From positions 1 to 59,272 of the forward strand of contig CAITNO010000077.1 of NCBI GenBank assembly GCA_903893795.1: DNA of 59,272 nucleotides, written 5' to 3'. This DNA is from Candidatus Hydrogenedentota bacterium. Lineage in GTDB: Bacteria > Hydrogenedentota > Hydrogenedentia > Hydrogenedentales > CAITNO01. Below are positions 27,403 through 35,637 of this stretch, one piece after another (the stretch's first letter is position 1; the number at the start of each line of letters is the position of its first letter). The notes below the pieces were generated by a model. That model was not told the origin of the DNA, searched no databases, and worked only from the letters and a program-made list of their open reading frames with translations. The translations under genes and the position numbers were made by a program.

Positions 27403-28333
27403 GCGCCTTCTCCTGCCAGTCCACTGTCTGCAAACCTGATTCGCCAAACACAATGATCGCCGAACAAACGGCCCGGATGCGTCCCGAGCGCCGCGTGGCC
27501 AATCCTGTAATCTTAAAGAACGCGGAATCACAGGTGCAATAAGTGTTCAGGGCCTGCCGCGTGTCGCCCTGCACTCCGGTCTTCAGGCTCATGTCATCGA
27601 GCGTGATAAAACCGCGGTCATCCTCGGTATTCAGCTTGCCGTCACCCCCGGCGCGATACTCCAAAATGGCGTTAATATCGCCCTCTTTCACACCGGGAAT
27701 GCACATCAGCACGTCTTTCGACGCGGTGTTCACGTTAATCCCGCCCCCGCCCCACACGGTCAGCAGGTCCTTCAATCCCGGTTTCTTGGCCGTTCCGAGC
27801 CAATCATCATCCTCAACGCCGCGCATGTAGCGCAGTTCCTCGATGGAGCTGAACGGGATGATGCCCTCGTCGGTGTTCTCCTCCTTGGTGCGCCGGGTCC
27901 ATATTTGCCTTGCCAGCGGGCGGCCCATGGCCTTGATGTTGTCAAGCAGGTCCTTCGGGGCTGTGTTGATGTTGATGAAACGCTCCTCGTCGGTGATGAT
28001 GAAGGAGGCTTCGTCGTTCTTCAGGGAATCGTCGGCCGTGAGATTGCCTTCGGCGTAGATGTTCTTGGGTGTGGCCCATGCCTCGCCCAGGTGGGTGCCC
28101 CCGCGCAGGTTTACGGGAAGCAGGCGCATCTTGACGCCACGGTTGGCGATTTCAATGATGCCCCGCTCCACCGCGCCCCGGGCGGCAGCCATGGCCACGG
28201 CATGGTCCAGCGAATAGGCCGCGGCACGACGGTCCAGTGCGGCCCGGTGGCCAAAGCCCAGTGTGATGACGGTGAGCATGGCAACCACCCACAACACGCA
28301 CATGAGTACAAAGCCGTCCTGCCGGCGCCTCAT
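27392..28333 (-). CDS. gspK: Minor pseudopilin GspK
   Basis: This 313-residue protein has a type III (prepilin) signal RRRQDG/FVLMCVLWVVAMLTV and, as usual for GspK, lacks the Glu at position 5 of the mature chain. The large globular part includes the GspK helix-hairpin-helix-like stretches (INTAPKDLLDNIKAMG and INVNTASKDVLMCIPGV), which set it apart from other pseudopilins. With GspI and GspJ it caps the pseudopilus tip. It overlaps gspJ by 4 bp (ATGA) upstream and gspL downstream. The residues binding calcium cannot be judged here. Confidence 0.9.
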   Translation of the reverse strand: MRRRQDGFVLMCVLWVVAMLTVITLGFGHRAALDRRAAAYSLDHAVAMAAARGAVERGIIEIANRGVKMRLLPVNLRGGTHLGEAWATPKNIYAEGNLTADDSLKNDEASFIITDEERFININTAPKDLLDNIKAMGRPLARQIWTRRTKEENTDEGIIPFSSIEELRYMRGVEDDDWLGTAKKPGLKDLLTVWGGGGINVNTASKDVLMCIPGVKEGDINAILEYRAGGDGKLNTEDDRGFITLDDMSLKTGVQGDTRQALNTYCTCDSAFFKITGLATRRSGRIRAVCSAIIVFGESGLQTVDWQEKALGS

Positions 28334-29076
28334 GACTTGGACCCAAATAGCAGGTCGAGAAAGGCGGGCAGCAGCCTGGTCGTGGACGCGCGCATCGGAA
28401 AAGTGGAGGTGACGGAGTATTTGTCCGACGGGTCTTTCGGATTGGTCACCTCCAGCGTGATTTCAACGGCCTGCGGAAAGCCCCACCGCTGTTTGTGCAC
28501 GTCCATGTAAATAGGGGGCACGGGGTCAGGAGGCGTTTTGGGGTCCCAATTCTCGCGCAGCGGCACCCAGACATAGCGGATGTTGAACGCCGTGGCATTG
28601 TTCACCAGCACGGTCCGGTGCTTCTTGCTGAGCTTCATGCGTTCCTGCTTGATTTCATGGGCTTCCGACGGCCGGGGCGGCAGGCCCGCCTCGACAAAGG
28701 CCTCTTCGCGAATCACCTCGTTCTTGCCGCGGTTGTAGGAATACTCCACCCGCATGAGCCGCCTGCTTTGCCCCGCCGCAAGGTTCTCCGGCTGGGCAAT
28801 CACAAACATGGTTATGGTGTCGTCTTTGCCCTCAAAGAGGTGGTTCGCCCGTTCGACAAGATTTCCGTACTCATGGGAAAAGATGGACATGAAAGCCCGG
28901 GCCTCAAGATGCGCGTCAAAACCCGATTCAACGGTCCGCCACGTCTTCAGCGACGTGTTGAACAGAAAATAGACCGAGCTCATAACGATGCTCAGAAGCG
29001 TTGTGGCGACAAGCAGTTCCGCCAGGGTGAAACCCTGCCGAAGTCTGCGTCCGGATTGCTGCGTCCCGGTTCTCAT
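28330..29076 (-). CDS. gspJ: Minor pseudopilin GspJ
   Basis: This 248-residue prepilin-like protein has leader RTGTQQSGRRLRQG followed by FTLAELLVATTLLSIVMSSV; the Gly at -1 and Glu at +5 are both present. Position between gspI and gspK, length and the LFNTSLKTWR start of the globular domain fit GspJ of the tip complex. It overlaps gspI and gspK by 4 bp on each side, so it is tightly coupled. A related minor pilin cannot be fully excluded, but the order is that of a standard type II cluster. Confidence 0.82.
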   Translation of the reverse strand: MRTGTQQSGRRLRQGFTLAELLVATTLLSIVMSSVYFLFNTSLKTWRTVESGFDAHLEARAFMSIFSHEYGNLVERANHLFEGKDDTITMFVIAQPENLAAGQSRRLMRVEYSYNRGKNEVIREEAFVEAGLPPRPSEAHEIKQERMKLSKKHRTVLVNNATAFNIRYVWVPLRENWDPKTPPDPVPPIYMDVHKQRWGFPQAVEITLEVTNPKDPSDKYSVTSTFPMRASTTRLLPAFLDLLFGSKS

Positions 29077-29555
29077 CGCGGCGGCACTCCGAGGTCGTCC
29101 GGCGGCGGGGGCATCCAGATCATGCCCGCCCGCAGCAGCGTTTCGGCCGTCGCGGTGAAGGGTGTGCCGGCCCGCGACCAGGTCACCTTCACGCCCAGTT
29201 TGCCAATGTATTTGACGTAGTTGTCCTTGAAGAACTTCATGTCCTCGGGCAGCATGCCAGGCGGGAGCTGCGGCATCGGAATCTCGACACGCTTCACTTC
29301 CCAGGAATAGGAAAAGCGCTCGAAGGGGGCGTCAAAGGTGCCTTTGCCCTCCCCTTCGGGCTGCTCAAATACCAGTATGCGGTCGGCAAAAACCTTCTCC
29401 ACCAGAAAGCGCGCCGTGGTGTAGTCCATCGCCTCGGCACGGGCGAGAATCGCCTGGTGAATGGCCTCCTGGATGGCCACGGCGCTGACGCTCAGCACCG
29501 CCATGGCAACGAGCGACTCCACGAAGATATAGCCCCGCACGCTGCGCGGCCTCAT
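29073..29555 (-). CDS. gspI: Minor pseudopilin GspI
   Basis: This 160-residue protein has a short leader MRPRSVRG followed by YIFVESLVAMAVLSVSAVAI: Glu is at +5, with Tyr rather than Phe at +1. The C-terminal domain ends in ADRILVFEQPEGEGKG and later beta strands, the size expected for GspI. It initiates tip assembly with GspJ and GspK. ATGA overlaps with gspH upstream and gspJ downstream. Confidence 0.8.
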   Translation of the reverse strand: MRPRSVRGYIFVESLVAMAVLSVSAVAIQEAIHQAILARAEAMDYTTARFLVEKVFADRILVFEQPEGEGKGTFDAPFERFSYSWEVKRVEIPMPQLPPGMLPEDMKFFKDNYVKYIGKLGVKVTWSRAGTPFTATAETLLRAGMIWMPPPPDDLGVPPR

Positions 29556-30118
29556 GGCTGAATCTCAATCTTGCCTATGGGCCCGAGCACCAGGATCTTG
29601 TATTTCTTGCCCTTGGCCCGGCTGTCCCGCACACTGATCTCGGCCTTGTCCGAGGCCCCGTTGGGCTGGCAGGCAATGAACAGGGCCTTCTCGGGCTTTT
29701 CCTTGCGCGCCTTCAGGTTGGTGATGACAAACTGGTCGGGCAACTGTGTCTTGGCGCCCCATGTTTCGGCGATGGGTTCAAAGCGCTTCTCGTTGTCCAC
29801 CACTTCCGCCATGCGCATCACCCAGTAGAGATTGTTCTTGACGTCGATGTAGAGCCGGTACTCCCGGGACTCCCTGACGGACAACTCCTGGATGAAGCGG
29901 AGCGTCCCGATGAGGCTGTCACGGGCGCTGCGCATTTGAATGCCGTTCATGGAACGAATGTAGACGGGCACAATGATGGATGAAATGACCGCGAGCAGCG
30001 CAAGAACAACGATCAGTTCCAGAAAGGTAAAACCCGTCCGGTCATGCAGTCCCGGCAGGGAAGCACCCTGCGCCGAACGGGTCTTGCGTGATTTCAGTGC
30101 GGTCATGGGCTGCGCCAT
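29552..30118 (-). CDS. gspH: Minor pseudopilin GspH
   Basis: This 188-residue protein has a rather long leader (about 29 residues, ending DRTG) and then FTFLELIVVLALLAVISSII with Glu at +5. The RDSLIGTLRFIQELSVRES segment is the typical GspH/FimT region after the helix. It lies 21 bp downstream of gspG. The start at 30118 is the first ATG; an ATG four codons later would shorten the leader. The gap contains the small repeat ATGCCGCGGCT twice. Confidence 0.8.
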   Translation of the reverse strand: MAQPMTALKSRKTRSAQGASLPGLHDRTGFTFLELIVVLALLAVISSIIVPVYIRSMNGIQMRSARDSLIGTLRFIQELSVRESREYRLYIDVKNNLYWVMRMAEVVDNEKRFEPIAETWGAKTQLPDQFVITNLKARKEKPEKALFIACQPNGASDKAEISVRDSRAKGKKYKILVLGPIGKIEIQP

Positions 30119-30139
30119 GCCGCGGCTTCAATGCCGCGG

Positions 30140-30556
30140 CTATTGGGATTGATTCTTTCCCTTGCTCGCGGACGGATCCGCCGAACTGGAGGTGATGTCG
30201 TCGTCATTCCCCGGAACGCCGTCGGGACCGGCCGAAAAGATTTTGTAGTCGGCCTTCAGCGTGTCCGTGGGCGGCGTGTAGATGTAGGCATTCCCCCAGG
30301 GGTCGGGCTTTATCTCGCGGACATAATTCCGCTTTCCGCCGTACAGGTCATTGAGCGCCTTGGGATATTCATCATTGTTGTCCACGGCATAGGTGTCCAC
30401 AGCGTTGCTGTAATTCACAATGTCCATCTTCGACCTGCGGACCTGGGTGTCGCGAACACGACCGCTGTAGTTGAGCGCCACGGCGCCCGCCAGAATGCCA
30501 ATGATCACCGTCACCAGGATAAGTTCGATGAGGGTAAAACCACCATTCGGTTTCAT
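30140..30556 (-). CDS. gspG: Major pseudopilin GspG
   Basis: This 138-residue protein is the main subunit of the pseudopilus that pushes substrates through the secretin. The start at 30556 has GGAGAGA 6 nt upstream and gives the short leader MKPNGG followed by FTLIELILVTVIIGILAGAV (Glu +5). The GspG signature is complete: DPWGNAYIY followed by SAGPDGVPGNDDDI, the calcium-binding loop. A Ser/Lys-rich C-terminal tail is added. An upstream in-frame ATG at 30604 would spoil the leader. Confidence 0.93.
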   Translation of the reverse strand: MKPNGGFTLIELILVTVIIGILAGAVALNYSGRVRDTQVRRSKMDIVNYSNAVDTYAVDNNDEYPKALNDLYGGKRNYVREIKPDPWGNAYIYTPPTDTLKADYKIFSAGPDGVPGNDDDITSSSADPSASKGKNQSQ

Positions 30557-30630
30557 AGAAGTCTCTCCACGGTTATTTGCCAAGCTACCCATAGTATAAC
30601 GCACCGGGGCCGCCGCGGCGGGGACAGCCG

Positions 30631-31845
30631 TCAGGCGCCGATGGTTGAACTCAGGTTCAGCATGGGCAGCAGCATGGCTATCACGAGAAAGCCCACAATC
30701 ACGCCCATTACCACTATCAGGAGCGGCTCGAAGAGCGAGGTCATCGCCTTCACCGCGCGGTCCACTTCAAGATCATACGCGTCGGCGACGCGTTTTGCCA
30801 CGGTGCCTACCCGCCCGCTTTCCTCGCCGACGGCAAACATGCTCATCACCATGGGCGGGAAGAACTTGCCGCGCCGCATGGTCTCGCTCAGGCTGTCGCC
30901 CTCGGTCACGCCGATGTGCATCTGGCTGACCTCGTCGCGGATGTGCACGTTGGTCATGGTTTCCGCCGTGATCTTGATGGAGGTCAGAATCGGCACGCCG
31001 TTGTCCATGAGCGTGCCCAGCGTGCGCGAGAACTTTGCCATCTCGTATTTCAAGATGACCGACTTGATGACGGGCACTTTCAGCAGGAACCCGTCCACCC
31101 GGCGCCTGCCGTCTTCGGTGCGGGACCACCGCACCAGCAGCACGACGAACAGCACGAGCCCCGCCAGCACGGCCCACCACCAGGCACCCATGAACTTGCA
31201 GATGGCCATGACGATCACGGTGGGCAGGGGCAGTTGCGCGTGAAACTCTTCAAAGACCTTGATGAACTTGGGGAACACGAAGGAAACAAGGATAAAGATG
31301 GCCAGCGAACCCACGGTGGTCAGGAAGGCCGGATAAATCATGGCGGACACCGCCTTGCCGCGCAGCTCCTCCTCCTGCTCGCCGAAGGCGCAGATGCGCC
31401 AGAGCACTTCTTCGAGCATGCCGCCGGTCTCGCCGGCCCGGACAAGGCTGCAATACATGGCCGGGAACACGGCCGGATGTTTGTCCATGGCCTCGGCCAG
31501 GCTGCTGCCCTTCTGTACGTCATCGCGAAGCTGGTCGATTATTTTGGCCAGTTTGGGATTCTCGGTCTGTTCGACCAGTGTCCTCAGGGCGCGGGTGATC
31601 ATCATGCCCGACTCGCACAGATTCGCCAACTGGCGAAAGAATAGATTGCTGTCCTTGAGCTTAACCCGCGCAAGGGCCTCGCGCAGGGTGTCCTTGCTCT
31701 GCTCCGCCTCGGTCTCCTCCACGCGGATGGGGAAATAGCCCATGTCGCGCAGACGCGCGATGGCGGAACGCTGGTTCTCCGCCTCGATGACCCCCTTGGC
31801 AACCGCCCCGGGGCCCTTCTTTACCTCATACCGAAACTGGGGCAT
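30631..31845 (-). CDS. gspF: Type II secretion inner-membrane protein GspF
   Basis: This 404-residue protein is the polytopic core of the assembly platform and contacts GspE and GspL. Two GspF repeats are visible: FFRQLANLCESGMMITRALR near 69-88 and FSRTLGTLMDNGVPILTSIK near 273-292. Each is followed by membrane segments (FLTTVGSLAIFILVSFVFP; WWAVLAGLVLFVVLLV; LLIVVMGVIVGFLVIAMLLP). The N-terminal MPQFRYEVKKGPGAVAKGVIEA is characteristic. The start overlaps the end of gspE by 20 bp. Confidence 0.95.
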   Translation of the reverse strand: MPQFRYEVKKGPGAVAKGVIEAENQRSAIARLRDMGYFPIRVEETEAEQSKDTLREALARVKLKDSNLFFRQLANLCESGMMITRALRTLVEQTENPKLAKIIDQLRDDVQKGSSLAEAMDKHPAVFPAMYCSLVRAGETGGMLEEVLWRICAFGEQEEELRGKAVSAMIYPAFLTTVGSLAIFILVSFVFPKFIKVFEEFHAQLPLPTVIVMAICKFMGAWWWAVLAGLVLFVVLLVRWSRTEDGRRRVDGFLLKVPVIKSVILKYEMAKFSRTLGTLMDNGVPILTSIKITAETMTNVHIRDEVSQMHIGVTEGDSLSETMRRGKFFPPMVMSMFAVGEESGRVGTVAKRVADAYDLEVDRAVKAMTSLFEPLLIVVMGVIVGFLVIAMLLPMLNLSSTIGA

Positions 31846-33580
31846 GGCCGCCTTCCAGTTCGAAGCCTATGGCCTCTGAATCGGCGGTCACGCGAAGCAC
31901 CTCTTCGAGCGTGGTGTCACCGGAGTGGATGCGCTGCCAACCGGAGGAGCGCAGGGTCTTCATCCCGTTGCGCACCGCCACCTTCTTGATGTCGAGCGCG
32001 TTGGCGCGCTGGACGGTCATCTGTTTGATTTGCTCGGTGAAGGCCAGCATTTCATAGACGGCCAAACGGCCGCGGTAGCCGGTGTGACGGCATTCGTCGC
32101 AACCGTTGCCCATTTGGAATTTGCCGCCCCTCATCTGTTCGGGGCTGATGCCGAATTCGTCGAGCAGCACCGTGGCATCGGGTTCGTGGGGCGTGCCGCA
32201 ATGGCGGCACACGCGGCGCACGAGGCGCTGGGCAATGGAGGCGATCATGGTGCTCGAAATAAGGAAGGGCTCGACGCCCATATCGACCAGACGGGTCACG
32301 GCACCGGCCGAATCGTTGGTGTGCAGCGTGCTCAGCACAAGGTGGCCGGTAAGGCTGGAACGGATGGCCATTTCGGCGGTCTCATGGTCGCGAATTTCGC
32401 CGACGAGCATGATGTCGGGGTCGTGACGGAGCATGGAGCGCAGGCCGAGCGCAAAGTCGAAACCGATCCTGGGCTGCACCTGCATCTGGGAAATCCCGGC
32501 CAACTGGTATTCGATCGGGTCCTCGATGGTGATGATCTTGCGGTCCACCTGGTTCAGCTTGGACAGCGCGGCGTACAGCGTGGTGGTTTTGCCGCTGCCG
32601 GTGGGGCCGGTGACCAGGATAATCCCGTGGGGCTTGCTGATGAGCTTGCTGAATATCGCCATATCTTCAGGCAGGAAACCCAACTGGTCCAGGGTGAGCG
32701 CCATGGAGGTGCGGCTTAGAATACGGATGTTCACCGATTCGCCATGGGGTGTGGGCAGAATGGAGACGCGGAGATCGTAGTGGGCGTCTGCGAAGGAGGC
32801 GAGAATCTTTCCGTCCTGGGGAAGCCGCTTCTCGGCAATATTCAGGTTGGCCATGATCTTGATGCGGGACACGATGGCCGAGTGGAAACCGCGAATCGAC
32901 GGCGGCGTCGGGGCCTGATGGAGGATGCCGTCAATGCGGTACCGGACCCGCAGGCTCTCCTCGAAGGGCTCGATATGAATATCCGTCGTGTCCGACTGGA
33001 TGGCTTCGAGGATGAGTTCGTTCACAAACTTGATGATGGAGGCGTCAATGCTGTCGTCGCCAAGGTCGGAGTTGATCTGGACCCCTTCCAGATTCACGAC
33101 CCCCTCCATGCCGTCGGCATTGATAAGGATCTTCTCCATCGTGTCGGCACCGACGCCGTAGAGTTCCTTGGTGACCTTGCTGATTTCCTGGGGGGTGGTC
33201 ACCACGGCTTCCACGCGCCGCTTCAGCACGAGTCGAATGTCGTCGAGCAACTGGGCGTTAAGGGGTTCACTGATGGCGACGACCAGGGTGCCGTTGCGTT
33301 CCTGCACGGGCACAAAGCCGTAGTGCGTGGCAAAACGGGCAGGCACCTTTTCAATGAGTTCGGGGGGAATGTCCATCTTGGAGGGGAGAACGAAGCGCAT
33401 CTCGCAGAAATCGGCCAGTGCCTGGTAGACTTTGTCGGCCGGGGCGAAGCCCAACTGGGAGATCACGGGGATAAGATGGACGCCGCTCTTGGCGGCCTCA
33501 TTCTTGGCCCGGTCCATGCGGGCTTCATCGAGCAATCCTTGACGGATTAAATACTGTTCAAGTCCGCTGTATACTGGCAC
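31826..33580 (-). CDS. gspE: Type II secretion ATPase GspE
   Basis: This 584-residue hexameric motor powers the pseudopilus. It has an N-terminal GspE-N/MshEN-type domain (residues 1-150), Walker A GPTGSGKT (325-332), the Asp box DPIEYQLAGISQMQV, Walker B IMLVGEIRD (about 390-398), the His box THLST-like LSTLHTNDSAGA, and the zinc site CRHC...CDEC (458, 461, 494, 497). The start is GTG at 33580 with GGGAG 9 nt upstream. It is the first gene of the secretion operon and has its own promoter in the 81-bp gap behind the anti-sigma-like gene. Confidence 0.96.
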   Translation of the reverse strand: MPVYSGLEQYLIRQGLLDEARMDRAKNEAAKSGVHLIPVISQLGFAPADKVYQALADFCEMRFVLPSKMDIPPELIEKVPARFATHYGFVPVQERNGTLVVAISEPLNAQLLDDIRLVLKRRVEAVVTTPQEISKVTKELYGVGADTMEKILINADGMEGVVNLEGVQINSDLGDDSIDASIIKFVNELILEAIQSDTTDIHIEPFEESLRVRYRIDGILHQAPTPPSIRGFHSAIVSRIKIMANLNIAEKRLPQDGKILASFADAHYDLRVSILPTPHGESVNIRILSRTSMALTLDQLGFLPEDMAIFSKLISKPHGIILVTGPTGSGKTTTLYAALSKLNQVDRKIITIEDPIEYQLAGISQMQVQPRIGFDFALGLRSMLRHDPDIMLVGEIRDHETAEMAIRSSLTGHLVLSTLHTNDSAGAVTRLVDMGVEPFLISSTMIASIAQRLVRRVCRHCGTPHEPDATVLLDEFGISPEQMRGGKFQMGNGCDECRHTGYRGRLAVYEMLAFTEQIKQMTVQRANALDIKKVAVRNGMKTLRSSGWQRIHSGDTTLEEVLRVTADSEAIGFELEGGHAPVSV

Positions 33581-33621
33581 TCAGGAAGGCTCCCAATCTT
33601 TGCAAGTGGTTTATTCATAGA

Positions 33622-33650
33622 ATGTTAACACATCGGGAGCCGAAGCGCAA
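33622..33650 (-). promoter_or_regulatory. Promoter of the type II secretion operon
   Basis: Minus strand: TTGCGC (33650-33645), 17 nt, TAACAT (33627-33622), about 40 bp before the gspE GTG. A sigma70-like promoter between the anti-sigma-like gene and gspE, so the operon need not depend on read-through from the sigma factor gene. Confidence 0.55.
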
Positions 33651-33661
33651 ACACAGGGGGG

Positions 33662-34717
33662 TCAGGGGGCGTCCACGGTGAGTTTCGCCAGGGCTTCCTG
33701 GGCGCGGGCCACAATGGGCGCATGGCCGCTGGAAGCGGCCTCATTGTAGAAGCGCCGGGCGCTTCGCGTGTCGCACAGGTCATCCCTGTACACATTTCCC
33801 AGAGCGAGCGTGACCTGGGCCACCGCCGTCGGGTCACTGCACCGGTTGCGCACCCTCTCCAGCGCAATGGCATGGGAAGAGCCGTCCAGTTGTCCCGGAA
33901 GCCCCACGATCCCGCGCATTTCGCTCATCGCCAGGGAGGCAACCATGGAGTCGGGATACTGGGCAACGAGTCGCTCGCACTTCTCAAAGGAGTTGGAGGG
34001 ATTGTTCCTGATGGCATCGAGCGCATACATGGGGGCATAGCCCGAACGGCGGGCCTCATCAAGCAGATTGAAGCGCTGAATGCTCTCGGGGCTGTTCATG
34101 AAAGTTTTCGGATAGCGGGCGCGGAGAGAATCGTAGGCGGCATAGGCTTCGGGATAGCGCTGAAATTCGGTGAATTCCAGATTGGCCAGGAGTTCCTGCG
34201 CCTCACCCGACGCAGCGTCCTGCGGATTGCCTGCCAAGGCTTGATCCAAGACCTTTCGGGCACCGAGCAGGTCGCGCGATGCCACCTTGTTGACCGCCGC
34301 TGAAATCGCCGTTTTGACGGGAGAAGCCGTTCCCTGGGTCGCCACCGGCACCGTATTTACCCGAACCGTGGTCCCCGTGGGACCTACGGGCACACCGACC
34401 ACCGAAACGAACAGGATCACGGCCGCACCCACGGCCACTGTGGCACCCGAAATCAGGCGCCATGAAATAACACCCCGGCGCACCGGGGTGACTTCAATCA
34501 GGCGCGCGTGAAGCAACGGCACGAGGTCACCCGTGAATTCAGGCGTCTCCCGGCTTACCGCGCGGCGCACACGGCCCAGCGCCTCCGCTTCGGCCCGCAG
34601 GCGCGGGTCGACCAGCAAAGCCTTGTCCAGCATTTGCCGCTCTGCGCCTTCCAAAGGCTCGTACAGGGACGCGGCCAGCAACGCCTCAATTTTTCGCTGT
34701 TTCGTCCAAAAGATCAT
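33662..34717 (-). CDS. Anti-sigma-like membrane protein with TPR-like region
   Basis: This 351-residue protein has a cytoplasmic N-terminal part of about 85 residues with helical segments (EALLAASLYEPLEGAERQMLDKALL, LGRVRRAVS) that resemble the anti-sigma contact region. A transmembrane helix lies at about 88-110, and the large periplasmic part is helical and repeat-like (FEKCERLVAQYPDSMVASLAM, ALGNVYRDDLCDTRSARRFYN), reminiscent of tetratricopeptide repeats. It has no HxxxCxxC zinc motif. It overlaps the ECF sigma gene by 4 bp, the usual sigma / anti-sigma arrangement. Signal sensed and target genes are unknown. Confidence 0.65.
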   Translation of the reverse strand: MIFWTKQRKIEALLAASLYEPLEGAERQMLDKALLVDPRLRAEAEALGRVRRAVSRETPEFTGDLVPLLHARLIEVTPVRRGVISWRLISGATVAVGAAVILFVSVVGVPVGPTGTTVRVNTVPVATQGTASPVKTAISAAVNKVASRDLLGARKVLDQALAGNPQDAASGEAQELLANLEFTEFQRYPEAYAAYDSLRARYPKTFMNSPESIQRFNLLDEARRSGYAPMYALDAIRNNPSNSFEKCERLVAQYPDSMVASLAMSEMRGIVGLPGQLDGSSHAIALERVRNRCSDPTAVAQVTLALGNVYRDDLCDTRSARRFYNEAASSGHAPIVARAQEALAKLTVDAP

Positions 34718-35346
34718 GGTATTGGGTCCTGCTCGTCCGGGTTGTTGTCGGGCGCAAGGTCACCCAGCTCGACGCGCAACTTCTTGAGCGCGCGAAACAG
34801 GTGAACTTTGACGCTGCCTACGGTGCAACCCAATTCTTCGGCAATTTCGGCCAGGGAAAACTCTTCAAAATGTCGCAACACAAACACGGTGCGCTGCATC
34901 TTGGACAGCGCGCCCAGCGCGCCGCGCACCCGGGCGTCTATTTCCCGGCCGCGCACCACGCTCTCGGTGCTGTCCACGGTCGGCTCCACCGCCGCACCCT
35001 CGGTCTGACCCACAAAAGCCTCGTCGAGCGGTTCCTGCTTGCGCCGGTTTCTCCGGCGCAGATGGTCAATCGCCTGGTTGGTGGTGAGGCGGAGCAGCCA
35101 CGACAAAAAATTTCCGGTCGGCGCCCAAGTGCCTATCTTCTGATAGGCCTTCACCAGGGCATCCTGGGTGACATCCAGCGCGTCCTCGCGGTTGCCGGTC
35201 ACCCGGTAAGCCGTCGCGTACACACGACCCTGATAGCGCCGCACGATTTCCTCGAACGCGGCAACATCGCCCCGTCCGGCGGCAAGCGCCAGCGCAGTGT
35301 CATCTGTACCCGAGCTGTCCGGACGGGCTGGATTCATATCACTCAT
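34714..35346 (-). CDS. ECF-type RNA polymerase sigma factor
   Basis: This 210-residue protein has sigma region 2 (FEEIVRRYQGRVYATAYRV; EDALDVTQDALVKAYQKIG; FLSWLLRLTTNQAIDHLRRR) and region 4 (LSKMQRTVFVLRHFEEFSL; AEELGCTVGSVKVHLFRALK), without regions 1 or 3: an RpoE-like ECF factor. The Pro/Asp-rich tail is short. It precedes and overlaps the membrane anti-sigma-like gene (ATGA), and the secretion operon follows. An imperfect palindrome GGAAACGTTTTCC (35351-35363) lies just before the start codon and could be a control site. No clear Shine-Dalgarno is seen. Confidence 0.9.
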   Translation of the reverse strand: MSDMNPARPDSSGTDDTALALAAGRGDVAAFEEIVRRYQGRVYATAYRVTGNREDALDVTQDALVKAYQKIGTWAPTGNFLSWLLRLTTNQAIDHLRRRNRRKQEPLDEAFVGQTEGAAVEPTVDSTESVVRGREIDARVRGALGALSKMQRTVFVLRHFEEFSLAEIAEELGCTVGSVKVHLFRALKKLRVELGDLAPDNNPDEQDPIP

Positions 35347-35637
35347 CTTTGGAAACGTTTTCCACCGGTAAAAGGTTTACAGCGATTATTCCCGCTTAAT
35401 TGCGGGAGGGGCTGACAGCCCCTGACTTGTCGGCCCAACCACAGTTGGGATTCTGTGACTACATCCAAGTCATATACGGAATGGACGCTTCGAACTCAAG
35501 GAACTCCATGAACATCTTCCGCAATGCGCCCGGATACCGATCCAGATCCGGGCCCATCCTAGGGGCATATTGTACACCCCGACATGCTTTCCTCGAAAAT
35601 TTCTCTTCCCCAAGAATCCTCAGAATATGTCATGTGT
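35347..35637. other. Intergenic region without a convincing gene
   Basis: 291 bp between the sigma factor start and the convergently oriented 3' end of the glycosyltransferase side. It contains the palindrome-like GGAAACGTTTTCC (35351-35363), a small hairpin GGGGCT-gac-AGCCCC near 35408-35422 and a weak CCCGGAT/ATCCGGG hairpin near 35530-35555. No coding pattern is convincing. Confidence 0.5.

Noticed and set aside
20930..33580. Type IV pilus instead of type II secretion
   Set aside because: The gene order E-F-G-H-I-J-K-L-M-C-D, the GspG calcium loop and GspK are those of a type II secretion system; no PilA, PilT or PilQ-type AMIN domain is seen.
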